Notes: a model not told the origin generated them from the sequence alone. A stretch of 43,545 bases of DNA from Terriglobia bacterium (GCA_020073385.1 JAIQFH010000051.1:7501-51045), one strand, 5' to 3'. Numbered from the stretch's first letter, positions 31,438-40,213 are shown. A program made the numbers and translations.

Positions 31438-32935
31438 CCCAGTAGCGACGCCTCCACCACCTCAGTTCTCTCCGCTGCCACCGCTGCCGCCGCCGCGTCA
31501 GCGCTCATTTGCGGGGCCGTTTGTACTGATCGTGATCGGCACGATCTTCCTGCTGACTACGATGCGCGTGCTGTCGGTGGGCAAACTGGCTCACCTGTTC
31601 GCCAGTTACTGGCCGTTGCTGCTCATCCTGTGGGGAGTGATCAAGATCGTTGAGCATCAACGGGCACAGCGCGGAGGCTACCGCTCATCCGGAATCGGCG
31701 CGGGCGGAGTCTTGCTCATCGTCATGATCGTCGTGTTCGGCCTGATTGCGAGCCAACTGCAGCGCGTGAACTGGTCCGGTCTGCGCGACGAGATCAACGT
31801 CGACGACGGAGATTTCCCCAACATATTTGGGGAAACTTTCAATTACGACGACCATCTCCAGCAGGATTTCCCGGCTGATGCCGGCTTGAAAGTCATCGAC
31901 ACTCATGGCGCGGTCAGCGTGCATGCATCGGATGACAACAAAATCACGGTAATTGTGCGCAAGCGAATTGGGGCGGAGAATCAGAGTGACGCCGACAAGT
32001 ACAACAGCGAAACCAAGCCGGCCATCACCGCGATCGGTGGACTCGTCACCCTCAACGCAAATGTGGAGGCTGCAGGGGATCATCCGGTGGAAACCGACCT
32101 GGATATTTCCGTGCCGCGGAAAGCGGCGGTCACGATCAGCTCCCGACGTGGCGATGTAAATGTCAGCGGGCGAAGCGCCAACATCGATATTGCCGCGCAG
32201 CACGGTGACACCTCAGTCGACGATGTCACGGCCAATGTGAAGGTCAGTCAAGAAAAAGGTTCGGTGAAAGTCGAGCAGGTTAGTGGTGACGTGCAGGTGG
32301 GCGGGCGCATGAGCGACGTGACGGTGGCCGACGTGAAGGGCTCGGTGCAACTGGAAGGTGAATTCCAGGAAAGCGTAAAGCTCGAGCGCATCGCGAAAAC
32401 TATCACCTTCAAGTCCTCGCGAACTGATATGGAATTCTCACGCCTGGGCGGTTCTCTCGATCTCAACTCCGACGAACTCCATGCCGATGAGGTTGCCGGC
32501 CCGGTGCGTCTGACGACTCGCTCGAAGAACATCCGGCTCGATGGCGTCTCCGGTGATGTCCGGTTAAAGGACGACAACGGCACCGTCGAACTGATCATGC
32601 ATTCGCTGGGCAACGTGCAGATCGACAACCGCAACGGCGACGTGCAACTGGCCGTGCCGGAGAAGGCTGGCTTCCGCCTGGATGCGCGAACTCGCGGCGG
32701 CGAGATTCAGTCGGACTTTCCAGAGCTCAAGGTCAACAACGACGAGCGTGAGGCCAAAGCAAGCGGAAGCGTGGGGAGCGGATCGTCCCATATCGTGATC
32801 ACCAACGAGCACGAAGGAATCGAGATTCGCAAGGCGTCTGCCGCACCGCCAACGCCGCCCGCGCCGCCAAATCCGGCCAAGCCCGCCAAGGCGCTGCCGG
32901 AGCCCAAACAGGCCCCGCAACCGACAGACAACTGA
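31430..32935 (+). CDS. Membrane protein with DUF4097 (LiaG-like) beta-repeat domain
   Basis: 501 residues. An N-terminal Pro-rich stretch precedes a LiaI-type pair of helices (GPFVLIVIGTIFLLTTMRVL and HLFASYWPLLLILWGVIKIVE) and a third helix (GVLLIVMIVVFGLIASQL). From about residue 150 to 470 the chain is a DUF4097 beta-helix/adhesin-like domain with repeating VTISSRRGDVNVSG-, GDVQVGGRMSDVTV- and NVQIDNRNGDVQLAV-type strands; the tail is Pro/Lys-rich. DUF4097 proteins accompany LiaI/LiaF and anti-sigma genes in envelope-stress loci. The start overlaps the upstream gene by 8 nt, which makes this the last gene of the sigma operon. Confidence 0.82.
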   Translation: MSNPVATPPPPQFSPLPPLPPPRQRSFAGPFVLIVIGTIFLLTTMRVLSVGKLAHLFASYWPLLLILWGVIKIVEHQRAQRGGYRSSGIGAGGVLLIVMIVVFGLIASQLQRVNWSGLRDEINVDDGDFPNIFGETFNYDDHLQQDFPADAGLKVIDTHGAVSVHASDDNKITVIVRKRIGAENQSDADKYNSETKPAITAIGGLVTLNANVEAAGDHPVETDLDISVPRKAAVTISSRRGDVNVSGRSANIDIAAQHGDTSVDDVTANVKVSQEKGSVKVEQVSGDVQVGGRMSDVTVADVKGSVQLEGEFQESVKLERIAKTITFKSSRTDMEFSRLGGSLDLNSDELHADEVAGPVRLTTRSKNIRLDGVSGDVRLKDDNGTVELIMHSLGNVQIDNRNGDVQLAVPEKAGFRLDARTRGGEIQSDFPELKVNNDEREAKASGSVGSGSSHIVITNEHEGIEIRKASAAPPTPPAPPNPAKPAKALPEPKQAPQPTDN

Positions 32936-32953
32936 CTCGCGAGAAGAGCACTA

Positions 32954-33032
32954 ACCACAAAGGACACGAGGGTACACGAAGGAAGAATCTCACCGGACTC
33001 TTCCCTTCGTGTGCCTTCGTGTCCTTTGCGGT
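32954..33032. repeat. Family 1 palindromic repeat between convergent genes
   Basis: Arms 32954-32985 and 33001-33032 (27 of 32 positions match as reverse complements) with a 15-bp loop. It occupies most of the gap between the convergent sigma operon and cmk and may act as a transcription barrier. Confidence 0.9.
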
Positions 33033-33061
33033 TGAAGCTCCTGCAAACGCGCGTTGCGTTG

Positions 33062-33757
33062 TTAATCCTTAACCCCAGATCCATGTCTCTGTCGCGCTAA
33101 CTCCTCGACCTTCGCCAACACCTCATCTTCGCTCATCGACGTGGAGTCGATCACGACGGCGTCTTCGGCCGCTACCAGCGGCGAAGCCGCCCTGGTTCGA
33201 TCGCGGTGGTCGCGCTCCCGTAAATCGGCGGCTACGTTCGCCGCCACAGGTCCGGAAATTTTCTGCTGCGTCATGCGTCGCTGCTCGCGAATGACGGGAT
33301 CGGCATCGAGAAAAACTTTCAGATCCGCATCGGGAAAAACCTTCGTCCCGATGTCGCGCCCTTCCATGACGACTCCGCCGCCTGCGCCCATAGCGCGCTG
33401 GTGAGACACCATCCACTCCCTGACTTTCGGGTGTACCGAGATGCGCGAAGCTCCCTCGGTCACGTCGCGCTCGCGAATGCGCGCGGAAACATCCTTCCCG
33501 TCGAGCAGCGTGCGATTTCCGTTGATGGTCGGCTCCAGTTGAATTCGTGAAGCGTCCGCGAGCTTCACGAGCGCAACTTCGTCATCGAACGACGCATCTT
33601 GGTCGATGGCTTTCAGCGCGAGCGCGCGATACATCGCGCCGCTCTCGAGGTTGACATAGCCCAACTTACGAGCGAGCCGCGCTGCAATAGTGCTCTTCCC
33701 CGCGCCAGCCGGGCCGTCGATGGCAATGATCAATTTGCGCTGCAGGATGTCAGTCAT
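33062..33757 (-). CDS. cmk: Cytidylate kinase
   Basis: Phosphorylates CMP/dCMP to the diphosphate. 231 residues, standard length. P-loop GPAGAGKST (15-23), then YVNLESGAMYRALALKA, CMP-binding region, GVVMEGRDIGTKVFPDADLKVFLDAD and a lid with RERDHRDRTRAASPLVAAEDAVVIDSTSM. The ATG at 33757 fits the P-loop position; the much longer upstream ORF is not coding. TACAAT lies 13 nt before the ATG, so the leader is very short. Cmk and the neighbouring DHOR gene diverge from a 55-bp shared promoter region. Confidence 0.95.
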   Translation of the reverse strand: MTDILQRKLIIAIDGPAGAGKSTIAARLARKLGYVNLESGAMYRALALKAIDQDASFDDEVALVKLADASRIQLEPTINGNRTLLDGKDVSARIRERDVTEGASRISVHPKVREWMVSHQRAMGAGGGVVMEGRDIGTKVFPDADLKVFLDADPVIREQRRMTQQKISGPVAANVAADLRERDHRDRTRAASPLVAAEDAVVIDSTSMSEDEVLAKVEELARQRHGSGVKD

Positions 33758-33812
33758 TACGAAACTACAGATTGTACACACTTGGAAGCACGGTCGACGT
33801 CGAAGGAGATTT

Positions 33813-35252
33813 ATGTCCCAGATCGCCAGGTTGCTTCCTCGCCTCACAGCATACTCACAACTCCCGCGACTCACCCGTGCCACACTCTTCGTTGTGGTGG
33901 GCCTATTTTGCTTCCTGATTGGTGCGCAGCGCGCGTTGACGCAATCTGCGGCACACGATCCGGGAGTACGCAGCAGTCCGGCGGGAGCAGGAGCACCCAT
34001 CGCGGGTCTAACCCCGAATCAACGGGCATATTTCGACGCCGGCCTTGAGGAATTTTCCGAGGTCGAGTCGGTTAAGGGAACCGTGTCTAATACTGGCGCC
34101 GGTCTCGGCCCGCGATTCAACGGGGAGAGTTGCGCCCAATGTCACGCCCAACCAGCAGCCGGCGGCACCAGTCCCTCGGTGAACCCCCAGGTCGCTGCTG
34201 CCAACAATCAAGGAGCTACCAACCAGATCCCCTTCTTCATCACTGCGAACGGACCCGTTCGGGAAGCGCGATTTCCGTATGCTGCGGACTTGCGTCACCC
34301 GGATGGCGGTGTTCACGCTCTGTTTACAGTCACTGGCAGAGGCGACGCGGTGGGCTGCAACCTGAAGCAGCCGAACTTTCAACAAGCTGCAGACGCTGGC
34401 AACTTGATCTTTCGCATTCCCACGCCGGTTTTTGGAGGCGGACTGATTGAAGCGATTCCCGACTCCGCAATCCTGGCGCAAGCGAACATGCAATCCGACG
34501 CGAAGCATAGAATGGGCATCGGTGGCCGGCCAAACCGCTCCCTGGGCATCGGCATTACTGGGAGCCCAAACACCAGCGGCAACGACGGCACGGTTACGCG
34601 ATTCGGCTGGAAGGCTCAAAACAAGTCGCTCGAAATTTTTGCGGGTGAAGCCTACAACGTCGAAATGGGGATCACGAACGAGCTATTCCCGAATGAGCGC
34701 GATGAAACTCCCGGCTGTTCGTTCAATGGTACGCCCGAAGACGCGACCAACTTCGACGCGAGCGGACCCGAGCTTAGCAGCGATGTCGTCCGCTTCGCGA
34801 TGTTCATGCGCTTTCTCGATCAACCCCAGCCCGCGCCTCCCACTCCTTCCACCCGGAACGGGGCGAAGGTCTTCCAGCAGATTGGCTGCTCGCTCTGCCA
34901 CACGCCAACCTTCACCACTGGCCAGTCGTCGGTCGGCGCACTCAGCAACATTCCGGCGAACCTGTTCTCGGACCTCTTGCTGCATCACATGGGGCCGGGA
35001 CTCGCAGACAACATCGTGCAAGGCCAGGCCCAGGGAGACGAATTCCGAACGGCACCTCTGTGGGGACTCGGACAACGACTCTACTTCCTTCACGATGGAC
35101 GCACCAGCGATCTGGTCAAGGCAATCCTGCACCACTATGGCGCAGGCGACCACCACTATCCAGATTCCGAAGCCAACGCTGTCATCAGCAACTTCAAGAA
35201 GCTCTCTGGGCAGGATCAGCAGGATCTGTTGAGCTTCCTGCGCTCGCTGTAG
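33813..35252 (+). CDS. Di-haem oxidoreductase-type c-type cytochrome (DUF1111/DHOR)
   Basis: About 479 residues. Signal anchor (TLFVVVGLFCFLIGAQRALTQ), then two haem-c sites, C107-AQ-C110-H111 and C359-SL-C362-H363. Conserved DHOR segments include GPRFNGESCAQCH, IPFFITANGPV, FRIPTPVFGGGLIEAIPD, GRFGWKAQ-like TRFGWKAQNKSLEIF, NEMGITNELF-like sequence and DLLLHHMGPGLAD with FRTAPLWGLG and FLHDGR. Members are periplasmic redox proteins of uncertain substrate. AAGGAGAT lies 2-3 nt from the ATG at 33813. The stop abuts the stop of the convergent gluQ. Confidence 0.88.
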   Translation: MSQIARLLPRLTAYSQLPRLTRATLFVVVGLFCFLIGAQRALTQSAAHDPGVRSSPAGAGAPIAGLTPNQRAYFDAGLEEFSEVESVKGTVSNTGAGLGPRFNGESCAQCHAQPAAGGTSPSVNPQVAAANNQGATNQIPFFITANGPVREARFPYAADLRHPDGGVHALFTVTGRGDAVGCNLKQPNFQQAADAGNLIFRIPTPVFGGGLIEAIPDSAILAQANMQSDAKHRMGIGGRPNRSLGIGITGSPNTSGNDGTVTRFGWKAQNKSLEIFAGEAYNVEMGITNELFPNERDETPGCSFNGTPEDATNFDASGPELSSDVVRFAMFMRFLDQPQPAPPTPSTRNGAKVFQQIGCSLCHTPTFTTGQSSVGALSNIPANLFSDLLLHHMGPGLADNIVQGQAQGDEFRTAPLWGLGQRLYFLHDGRTSDLVKAILHHYGAGDHHYPDSEANAVISNFKKLSGQDQQDLLSFLRSL

Positions 35253-36250
35253 CTAGGTTTTGCCATCGGAGCTCTGGGGCGGAGGTGGTCCGGCTTTCGC
35301 CCCAGTCCATTGGTAAGTGGGCATGATTCCGGTAAGCAATTCCCCGGGGCTACGTCCGGCTTCGCGCAGTTTGCGGATGCTCAGCGAGTCGTGTCTCTTT
35401 GCGAGTCGTACGCCCGCCTGGTCGCACACCAGGTCGCAGTGATAGAAATCAGGAATCGGAAGGCCTAGAGTCCGGTAAAGCAGAATCTGTCGCGCCGTAG
35501 ACTTCAGCAAATCAGCTCCGCGCACAACCTCCGTGATGCCCATGGTGGCATCGTCGACGACGACGGCTAACTGATAAGCCGGTACATCGTCGCGCCGCCA
35601 AACGATGAAGTCCCCAAAATCGCGTCCGGCCACAACCCGCCGGGAACCGAGATGTAAGTCGTCGAAACAGATTTTCTCCCCACCCGGAACCCGAAACCGC
35701 CAATTGAATCCGGCAGGCTCATCAGTCGATGCAGTTGGCACAGCCCGTGTAGCGACGGACGCCTCGTCCGTCCCGCAAGCCCTGAGCGCAGTCGAAGGGC
35801 GAGCGGCCCCGACAACGGGACCAGACGGCCGACACCTCCCAGAATAGATGGGCTCATCATCCCCGTCATTCGGCGCCCCAGCCGCGAAGGCCACATCCTT
35901 GCGCGAGCAAGTGCATGGATAGATCGCCCCCATCTTGTGCAGCCGCTTCCACGCCTGTAAATAGAAATCCCGGCGCTCACTCTGCGTATACGGAGCAGAC
36001 GGCCCGCCGCAATCCGGCCCTTCCTGCCAGGAAATGCCCAGCCAGCGCAGATCCTCGATCATCGCGTCGACAAACTCAGCACGGCAGCGCTGCGGATCCA
36101 AATCCTCATTCGCAGAATTAAGGTTCCGTGCCTCTCCGCCGCACGCTGCGCCGCAACCCAGAACGTCCGCGCATGTCCGATGTGGAGCAGGCCGGTAGGC
36201 GAAGGCGCCAGGCGCCCACGATAGTGTCCAAGATCTAATTGGTGAGGCAA
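35253..36250 (-). pseudogene. gluQ: Glutamyl-Q tRNA(Asp) synthetase, frameshifted
   Basis: GluQ charges glutamate onto queuosine in tRNA(Asp). The N-terminus (RGRLAPSPTGLLHIGHART, HIGH-type motif) is in one frame and the rest, from DPQRCRAEFVDAMIEDL to the RLAKRHDSLSIRKL (KMSKS-type) motif and end, is in another. The junction is ATGAGG (36109-36104, minus strand): one extra G would restore the expected RMEDLDPQRC, so it is a single-base deletion or a sequencing error. A second anomaly is an insert of about 45 residues after the zinc-site Cys run (PCTCSR), encoded by a dispersed repeat. The probable start is TTG 36250, just after the stop of the upstream gene. If the frameshift is real, the gene is inactive while queA is intact. 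Confidence 0.85.
35747..35806. repeat. Dispersed repeat in frame within gluQ
   Basis: GTGTAGCGAC, then the hairpin GACGGACG-CCT-CGTCCGTC (35754-35772), CCCGC and CCTGAGCGCAGTCGAAGGG. It is related to the intergenic repeat at 2777-2813, and its CCTGAGCG..GAAGGG part to the element at 40214-40350. In the gluQ frame it encodes a Ser/Ala/Thr-rich peptide between the SGRCR and GFNWRFRVP blocks. Confidence 0.75.
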
Positions 36251-36257
36251 ACTCGAA

Positions 36258-37133
36258 TCACGACGATCGTGCTGCGCTCCGCGGCGTCGCCACGACTTTC
36301 TCTGGCGTAATCTGCAACGTCGATTTCCCGCCAACGTGCACGAAACTCAATTCCCGCGCCGCCAGCAACGCGTTCACCGCCTCTTTCACCTTCGATCGGG
36401 CGATAAATTTTCCGAAGAACGTTTCGAGTTCTGCCGGCTCGACCGCAATGGCGCAATCCAGGTACTTCGACACCAATGCGGAAAGCGCCTCCGGAACCGA
36501 CAGCCCGACGCCCTCTTTCACGGCATCCGGCGCCCAGCGATACAGCAGGTCCCACACCGAGCCTTCGCTGGCCTTATAGTCGACGCGCGTGATGCGCAGT
36601 TTCGACCACAACTCTGCCAGAGCCTTATCGAGCGCGGCCAATGACACGCTCCCGCCCAGTGCGTCCACCAGCTTCTGCTTCGACATCGCCCCCTCACGCT
36701 GAATCAGTGCAAAGGCGTCGCAGGCGAGCGCGGAGTATGCGGATCGGGAGCCTGCCCGGGGTGGCTGCTTGGGATTCCGCTCGCCCGTCAGCGCGTAGAA
36801 GTAAGGAAACACCGAGGCCGCGATCAGGAATCCGTTGTTTTCTTCAAAAAGATTCGCCTCGAAAGCGGTCTTCTCGCGGAGCAAGCGCACCATCAGTTCG
36901 GTGGCCTGGGCAGCGCGCGGATCCTTAAACGCATGCTGCCACTCCGGAAGGCGGTCCTCCGATCCAACAAATGCTCCGATGAACGTTGGCACCAGCAGCG
37001 CCGGCCGCTGCGGATACATCAGGCAGAATCCCACATCCTCCAAGAAGGCGCGCGCTTGCTCAATGGTCTGGATGGGCCTGCCGCCCAGTCGCCATTTCTC
37101 GTGGCGCAGTTGCTGAAGTTCGAGGTCAGTCAT
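36258..37133 (-). CDS. AlkZ-like winged-helix protein (HTH_42 superfamily)
   Basis: About 291 residues. N-terminal PIQTIEQARAFLEDVGFCLMYPQRP, internal winged-helix repeats (KLVDALGGSVSLAALDKALAELWSKLRITRVDYKASEGSVWDLLYRWAP; SALVSKYLDCAIAVEPAELETFFG; VKEAVNALLAARELSFVHVGG) and overall layout match the winged-helix family that includes AlkZ/YcaQ DNA glycosylases. The catalytic QxQ/QxD motif of true AlkZ was not located, so glycosylase activity is uncertain. It sits in a minus-strand set after mutL, which suggests a repair role. The start is ambiguous between 37133 and 37151. Confidence 0.72.
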   Translation of the reverse strand: MTDLELQQLRHEKWRLGGRPIQTIEQARAFLEDVGFCLMYPQRPALLVPTFIGAFVGSEDRLPEWQHAFKDPRAAQATELMVRLLREKTAFEANLFEENNGFLIAASVFPYFYALTGERNPKQPPRAGSRSAYSALACDAFALIQREGAMSKQKLVDALGGSVSLAALDKALAELWSKLRITRVDYKASEGSVWDLLYRWAPDAVKEGVGLSVPEALSALVSKYLDCAIAVEPAELETFFGKFIARSKVKEAVNALLAARELSFVHVGGKSTLQITPEKVVATPRSAARSS

Positions 37134-37137
37134 GATG

Positions 37138-37206
37138 AGCTTATGAGCCATGAGCGATGAGCAAACGGTGTCAGCAAGTGCTCATTGCTCACCGCTCATT
37201 GCTCGA
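37138..37206. repeat. GAGC/ATGAGC-rich inverted repeat between mutL and AlkZ-like gene
   Basis: GAGCCATGAGCGATGAGCA is mirrored after a spacer by TGCTCATTGCTCACCGCTC. It fills the whole 75-bp gap between mutL and the next gene. A similar motif (GAGAGCTCATGGCTCGCGG) lies before rnr at about 23591-23608. Confidence 0.65.
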
Positions 37207-37208
37207 TG

Positions 37209-39263
37209 CTAGATTCTCTTAAATGCCTTTTGAATGTCCTTAACAGAATACCGTAATACCACGGGTCTTCCATGGGGGCACGACATTGGGTGATCGGTTT
37301 TGGCGAGTTCGGCCAGCAGCCATTCCATTTTGTTCTGTTCCAGAGGCATGTTGACCTTGATGGCCGCGTGGCACGCAATCGACGCGGCAATGCGGGTGCG
37401 AATCTTCTCCAGGTTCAGCGATTGCTCTTCGCTGGCGAACTGATCGAGCAGTTCGTGGAGCATGTGCTCGACCGCAGCCGCCTCCACTCCCGCGGGAGCG
37501 ACCTTGATGGCGATGCTGCGCGCGCCGAATGGCTCGGCCTCGAAACCGTTGTGCGCGAGTTCGTCAGAAATTTCGCGGAAGACCGCCTGCTGCGCCGGGG
37601 ACAACTCCAGCACGATCGGCATCAGCAGGCGCTGGCTCTCGACTCGCATGGCCGCCCGTTGCTTCAGCACGCGCTCGAAGAGTACTCGCTCGTGAGCCAC
37701 GTGCTGGTCGACGATCCACAAGCCGTCCTCGTTCACCGCCAGGATGAAGGAATTGCGAATTTGTCCCAGCGGCTTGAGCGTGCCCAGCGCTGAAAGCGTG
37801 GGCTCTTCTTCGCTGACGTCGATCGCCGGAGAGCATCCGTGGTCGGGAACCGTGTCGAACTGCTGGTGAGGAAGAATCGAGGCGAAGTTCGGATCGAGCG
37901 GAGCAGATTCCAATCCGCGCGCAACCGGAATCGCCGCATTCGCTTCGACAGCAATGCCGCCTTCAAACTGAAAGCGCGCAGAGATCGCGGGCTGCACCTC
38001 AGAGTGCAGCGCGAAATTACCATCCACTCCACGCTCGCTCTGCCCAATTTCCGGGACAACGCCCGCAGCAGGCGGCCCGTCTTCCGATGGATGCCAGCCG
38101 ACTCCCGGCGTCAACGCTCCCGGAGACAGCGCCTGGCTGGCCGTGGCGTGAGCGCGAATCTCCGCTACAAACTGCGGCACGGGCCGCGCTTTCATCAAAG
38201 CGCCTCGCACCGAGTCGCGCACAAAATCGTGCATCGCCGACTGCTGCCGGAATCGAACCTCGGTCTTCGAGGGATGCACGTTGACGTCGACCTCGGCCGC
38301 GGGTAATTCCAGAAACAACAGCACAACTGGGTATACCGTCGGCGGAATGATGTTCCGGTACGCCTCGGTGAGCGCATGCTGCACCAGGCGGTCGCGAATG
38401 AGACGTCCGTTGACGAATACAAAAATCGAATTGCGGTTCAGCTTCTGAATCTCGGGCTTGGAGACGAAGCCGTGAACCCGCATCTCGCCGGGATCTTTCG
38501 GCGCCGCGTCTTCGCCGTCCTCCTCAACTTCCTTCCGCCGCCACGGCGGGGGTTGAGGGAGTCCCACGTGTTCGAGAGCCTGCCGCGCGGCCACGGGGAT
38601 CAACTGGTCAAGCGTCTCCTTGCCGAAGACCTGATACACGCGCTCGCTGTATCCCGCCACCGGAGGCGCGACCAGCATGGCGTTGGTGGCTGAGTGCAGT
38701 TCGAAATGCTTATCAGGATGTGCCAGTGCATAGTGCGTGACGAGCGACGCGATGTGGGAGAGTTCCGTTGACTCCGCTTTCAAGAACTTCTTCCGGGCCG
38801 GAACATTAAAGAAGAGATCGCGGACGGTAATCGAAGTTCCCAGCGGCAGTCCAGCCTCTTCCACGCGAGCCATTCGGCCGCCGTTGATCTCGATCACAGT
38901 ACCCGCAGGCTCTTCCGCCGCGCGCGTCTCCAAGCGCAGGCGCGACACCGAGGCGATCGAAGGCAGCGCCTCGCCGCGGAACCCAAGTGTCGCGACGCTC
39001 AGCAAATCTTCCGCATTCTTGATTTTGGAAGTCGCATGGCGCTCGAACGCCAGCATGGCATCATCGCGCACCATGCCGCATCCGTTATCAGTAATCTGAA
39101 TAAGTTTCTTCCCGCCCGCTTCAACGGTAATCTTGATTCGTATGGCCCCGGCGTCGAGCGAGTTCTCGAGCATTTCCTTTACAACGGACGCAGGGCGCTC
39201 AACCACTTCGCCGGCGGCGATCTGGTTGGCAACGGTCTCGGAGAGTACGTGGATGCGGCCCAT
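37209..39263 (-). CDS. mutL: DNA mismatch repair protein MutL (endonuclease-type)
   Basis: 684 residues. The N-terminal GHKL ATPase has ENSLDAGA, ITDNGCGM and TLGFRGEALPSIASV; a transducer domain with VNVHPSKTEVRF follows, then a Pro-rich linker and a C-terminal dimerisation domain. The endonuclease signature D-Q-H-V-A-H-E-x4-E (DQHVAHERVLFE) and the zinc-site motifs ACHAAI and CPHGRP are present, so this is a nicking MutL, unlike that of E. coli. No Shine-Dalgarno is visible at the ATG. No mutS is in the window. Confidence 0.95.
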   Translation of the reverse strand: MGRIHVLSETVANQIAAGEVVERPASVVKEMLENSLDAGAIRIKITVEAGGKKLIQITDNGCGMVRDDAMLAFERHATSKIKNAEDLLSVATLGFRGEALPSIASVSRLRLETRAAEEPAGTVIEINGGRMARVEEAGLPLGTSITVRDLFFNVPARKKFLKAESTELSHIASLVTHYALAHPDKHFELHSATNAMLVAPPVAGYSERVYQVFGKETLDQLIPVAARQALEHVGLPQPPPWRRKEVEEDGEDAAPKDPGEMRVHGFVSKPEIQKLNRNSIFVFVNGRLIRDRLVQHALTEAYRNIIPPTVYPVVLLFLELPAAEVDVNVHPSKTEVRFRQQSAMHDFVRDSVRGALMKARPVPQFVAEIRAHATASQALSPGALTPGVGWHPSEDGPPAAGVVPEIGQSERGVDGNFALHSEVQPAISARFQFEGGIAVEANAAIPVARGLESAPLDPNFASILPHQQFDTVPDHGCSPAIDVSEEEPTLSALGTLKPLGQIRNSFILAVNEDGLWIVDQHVAHERVLFERVLKQRAAMRVESQRLLMPIVLELSPAQQAVFREISDELAHNGFEAEPFGARSIAIKVAPAGVEAAAVEHMLHELLDQFASEEQSLNLEKIRTRIAASIACHAAIKVNMPLEQNKMEWLLAELAKTDHPMSCPHGRPVVLRYSVKDIQKAFKRI

Positions 39264-39455
39264 GGCTCAGGGGTCGGAGGTCAGGGATCAGTGGTCAGTT
39301 TCGCAGATGGGATGGAAAAAACCAAACCAGGCAAATTACGCTGTTTACTCGCTGGATTTACTGGGATAAACAATACGCAATCCGCCGCCGGACGACGAAC
39401 CCGCCGTGGACCAGGTGGAACCGATCATCGGTAAGTCAGGAATTTAAGTGGAGGA

Positions 39456-39517
39456 GTGGAAGAGCGGCCCTTTAGGGCCGCGATAGGATAGGCCAATCCG
39501 CGGGCTTTCAGCCCCTG
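39456..39517. repeat. Family 2 repeat copy
   Basis: GTGGAAGAGCGGCCC-TTTA-GGGCCGC, a 30-bp spacer and GGGCTTTCAGCCCC. Same two-hairpin plan as at 6340 and 41488; the stem bases differ between copies while pairing is kept. It ends 4 bp from the stop of the cytochrome gene. Confidence 0.85.
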
Positions 39518-39520
39518 TTT

Positions 39521-40108
39521 TCACTTCGCGTCCGCCACCTTCTCACGCTCTTCGTTGTATGTCCTGAACTGCTTCGCCACGACCTTGAGTGTCGGATAAA
39601 ACTGCACGAACGTGTGCTCCACCGCCGCGTGCGCGTCGTGGCACGTCCAGCAACTGTTGCCGTGCGCCATGGCGCCGGATGACTTGCTGTCGGCCGCAAA
39701 TCCGTAGTACGCCCACTTGTCCGGATTGCGGGTTGAGTCTTTGACCTCGACCGCCAGGCCCATCAAATCGGTCTGGTAATGGCCCTTCTGATTGATCGAG
39801 CTGCGGCTGGCTGCGTCACGCTCATCGATCACAAACATGCTCTGCTCGGGCCATTTGCCCGACTTGACGAACTCGTCGTATGCCCAGCGCTGCACGAAAA
39901 CGTTGGTGAACATCTCGTGACCGCCGGGTTCTGGACTGTAATTCATGCCGTATCCAGCGGAGAGAAACATCCATTCGCGGTAGTCGGCAGGCCGCAGGAG
40001 CTGGCCCTTCTCGTCATACTGCGGCTTGGGCATCTTTTCTTCGGGCGCGGCGGCCAGCACAGCCAGGCAAACCACCCCGAGCACGACCACACACAGAAAT
40101 CTTTTCAT
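39521..40108 (-). CDS. Cytochrome P460-like c-type haem protein
   Basis: 195 residues. Signal peptide (FLCVVVLGVVCLAVLAAA), then the P460-family pattern PADYREWMFLSAGYGMNYSP...FTNVFV...YDEFVKSGKWPEQSMFVIDER and a single haem-c site C153-WT-C156-H157. P460 proteins oxidise hydroxylamine or NO in nitrifiers and methanotrophs; in heterotrophs the role is unclear. The ATG has GGGGAGG 5 nt upstream. Whether the P460 cross-linking lysine is present was not determined. Confidence 0.82.
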   Translation of the reverse strand: MKRFLCVVVLGVVCLAVLAAAPEEKMPKPQYDEKGQLLRPADYREWMFLSAGYGMNYSPEPGGHEMFTNVFVQRWAYDEFVKSGKWPEQSMFVIDERDAASRSSINQKGHYQTDLMGLAVEVKDSTRNPDKWAYYGFAADSKSSGAMAHGNSCWTCHDAHAAVEHTFVQFYPTLKVVAKQFRTYNEEREKVADAK

Positions 40109-40213
40109 AGAGGCCTCCCCATGTGAGTGGCAGCTTAACTTAGCGCCTCGGGCCTTGTCTTGAACGGATTAAACATCCAGAGCTTTTTTGCTTTGGGTGC
40201 AATCCATAATAAT

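Noticed and set aside
33758..34000. N-terminal extension of the cmk ORF
   Set aside because: It would overlap the start of the divergent di-haem oxidoreductase gene and lacks conserved sequence before the P-loop; cmk starts at 33757.
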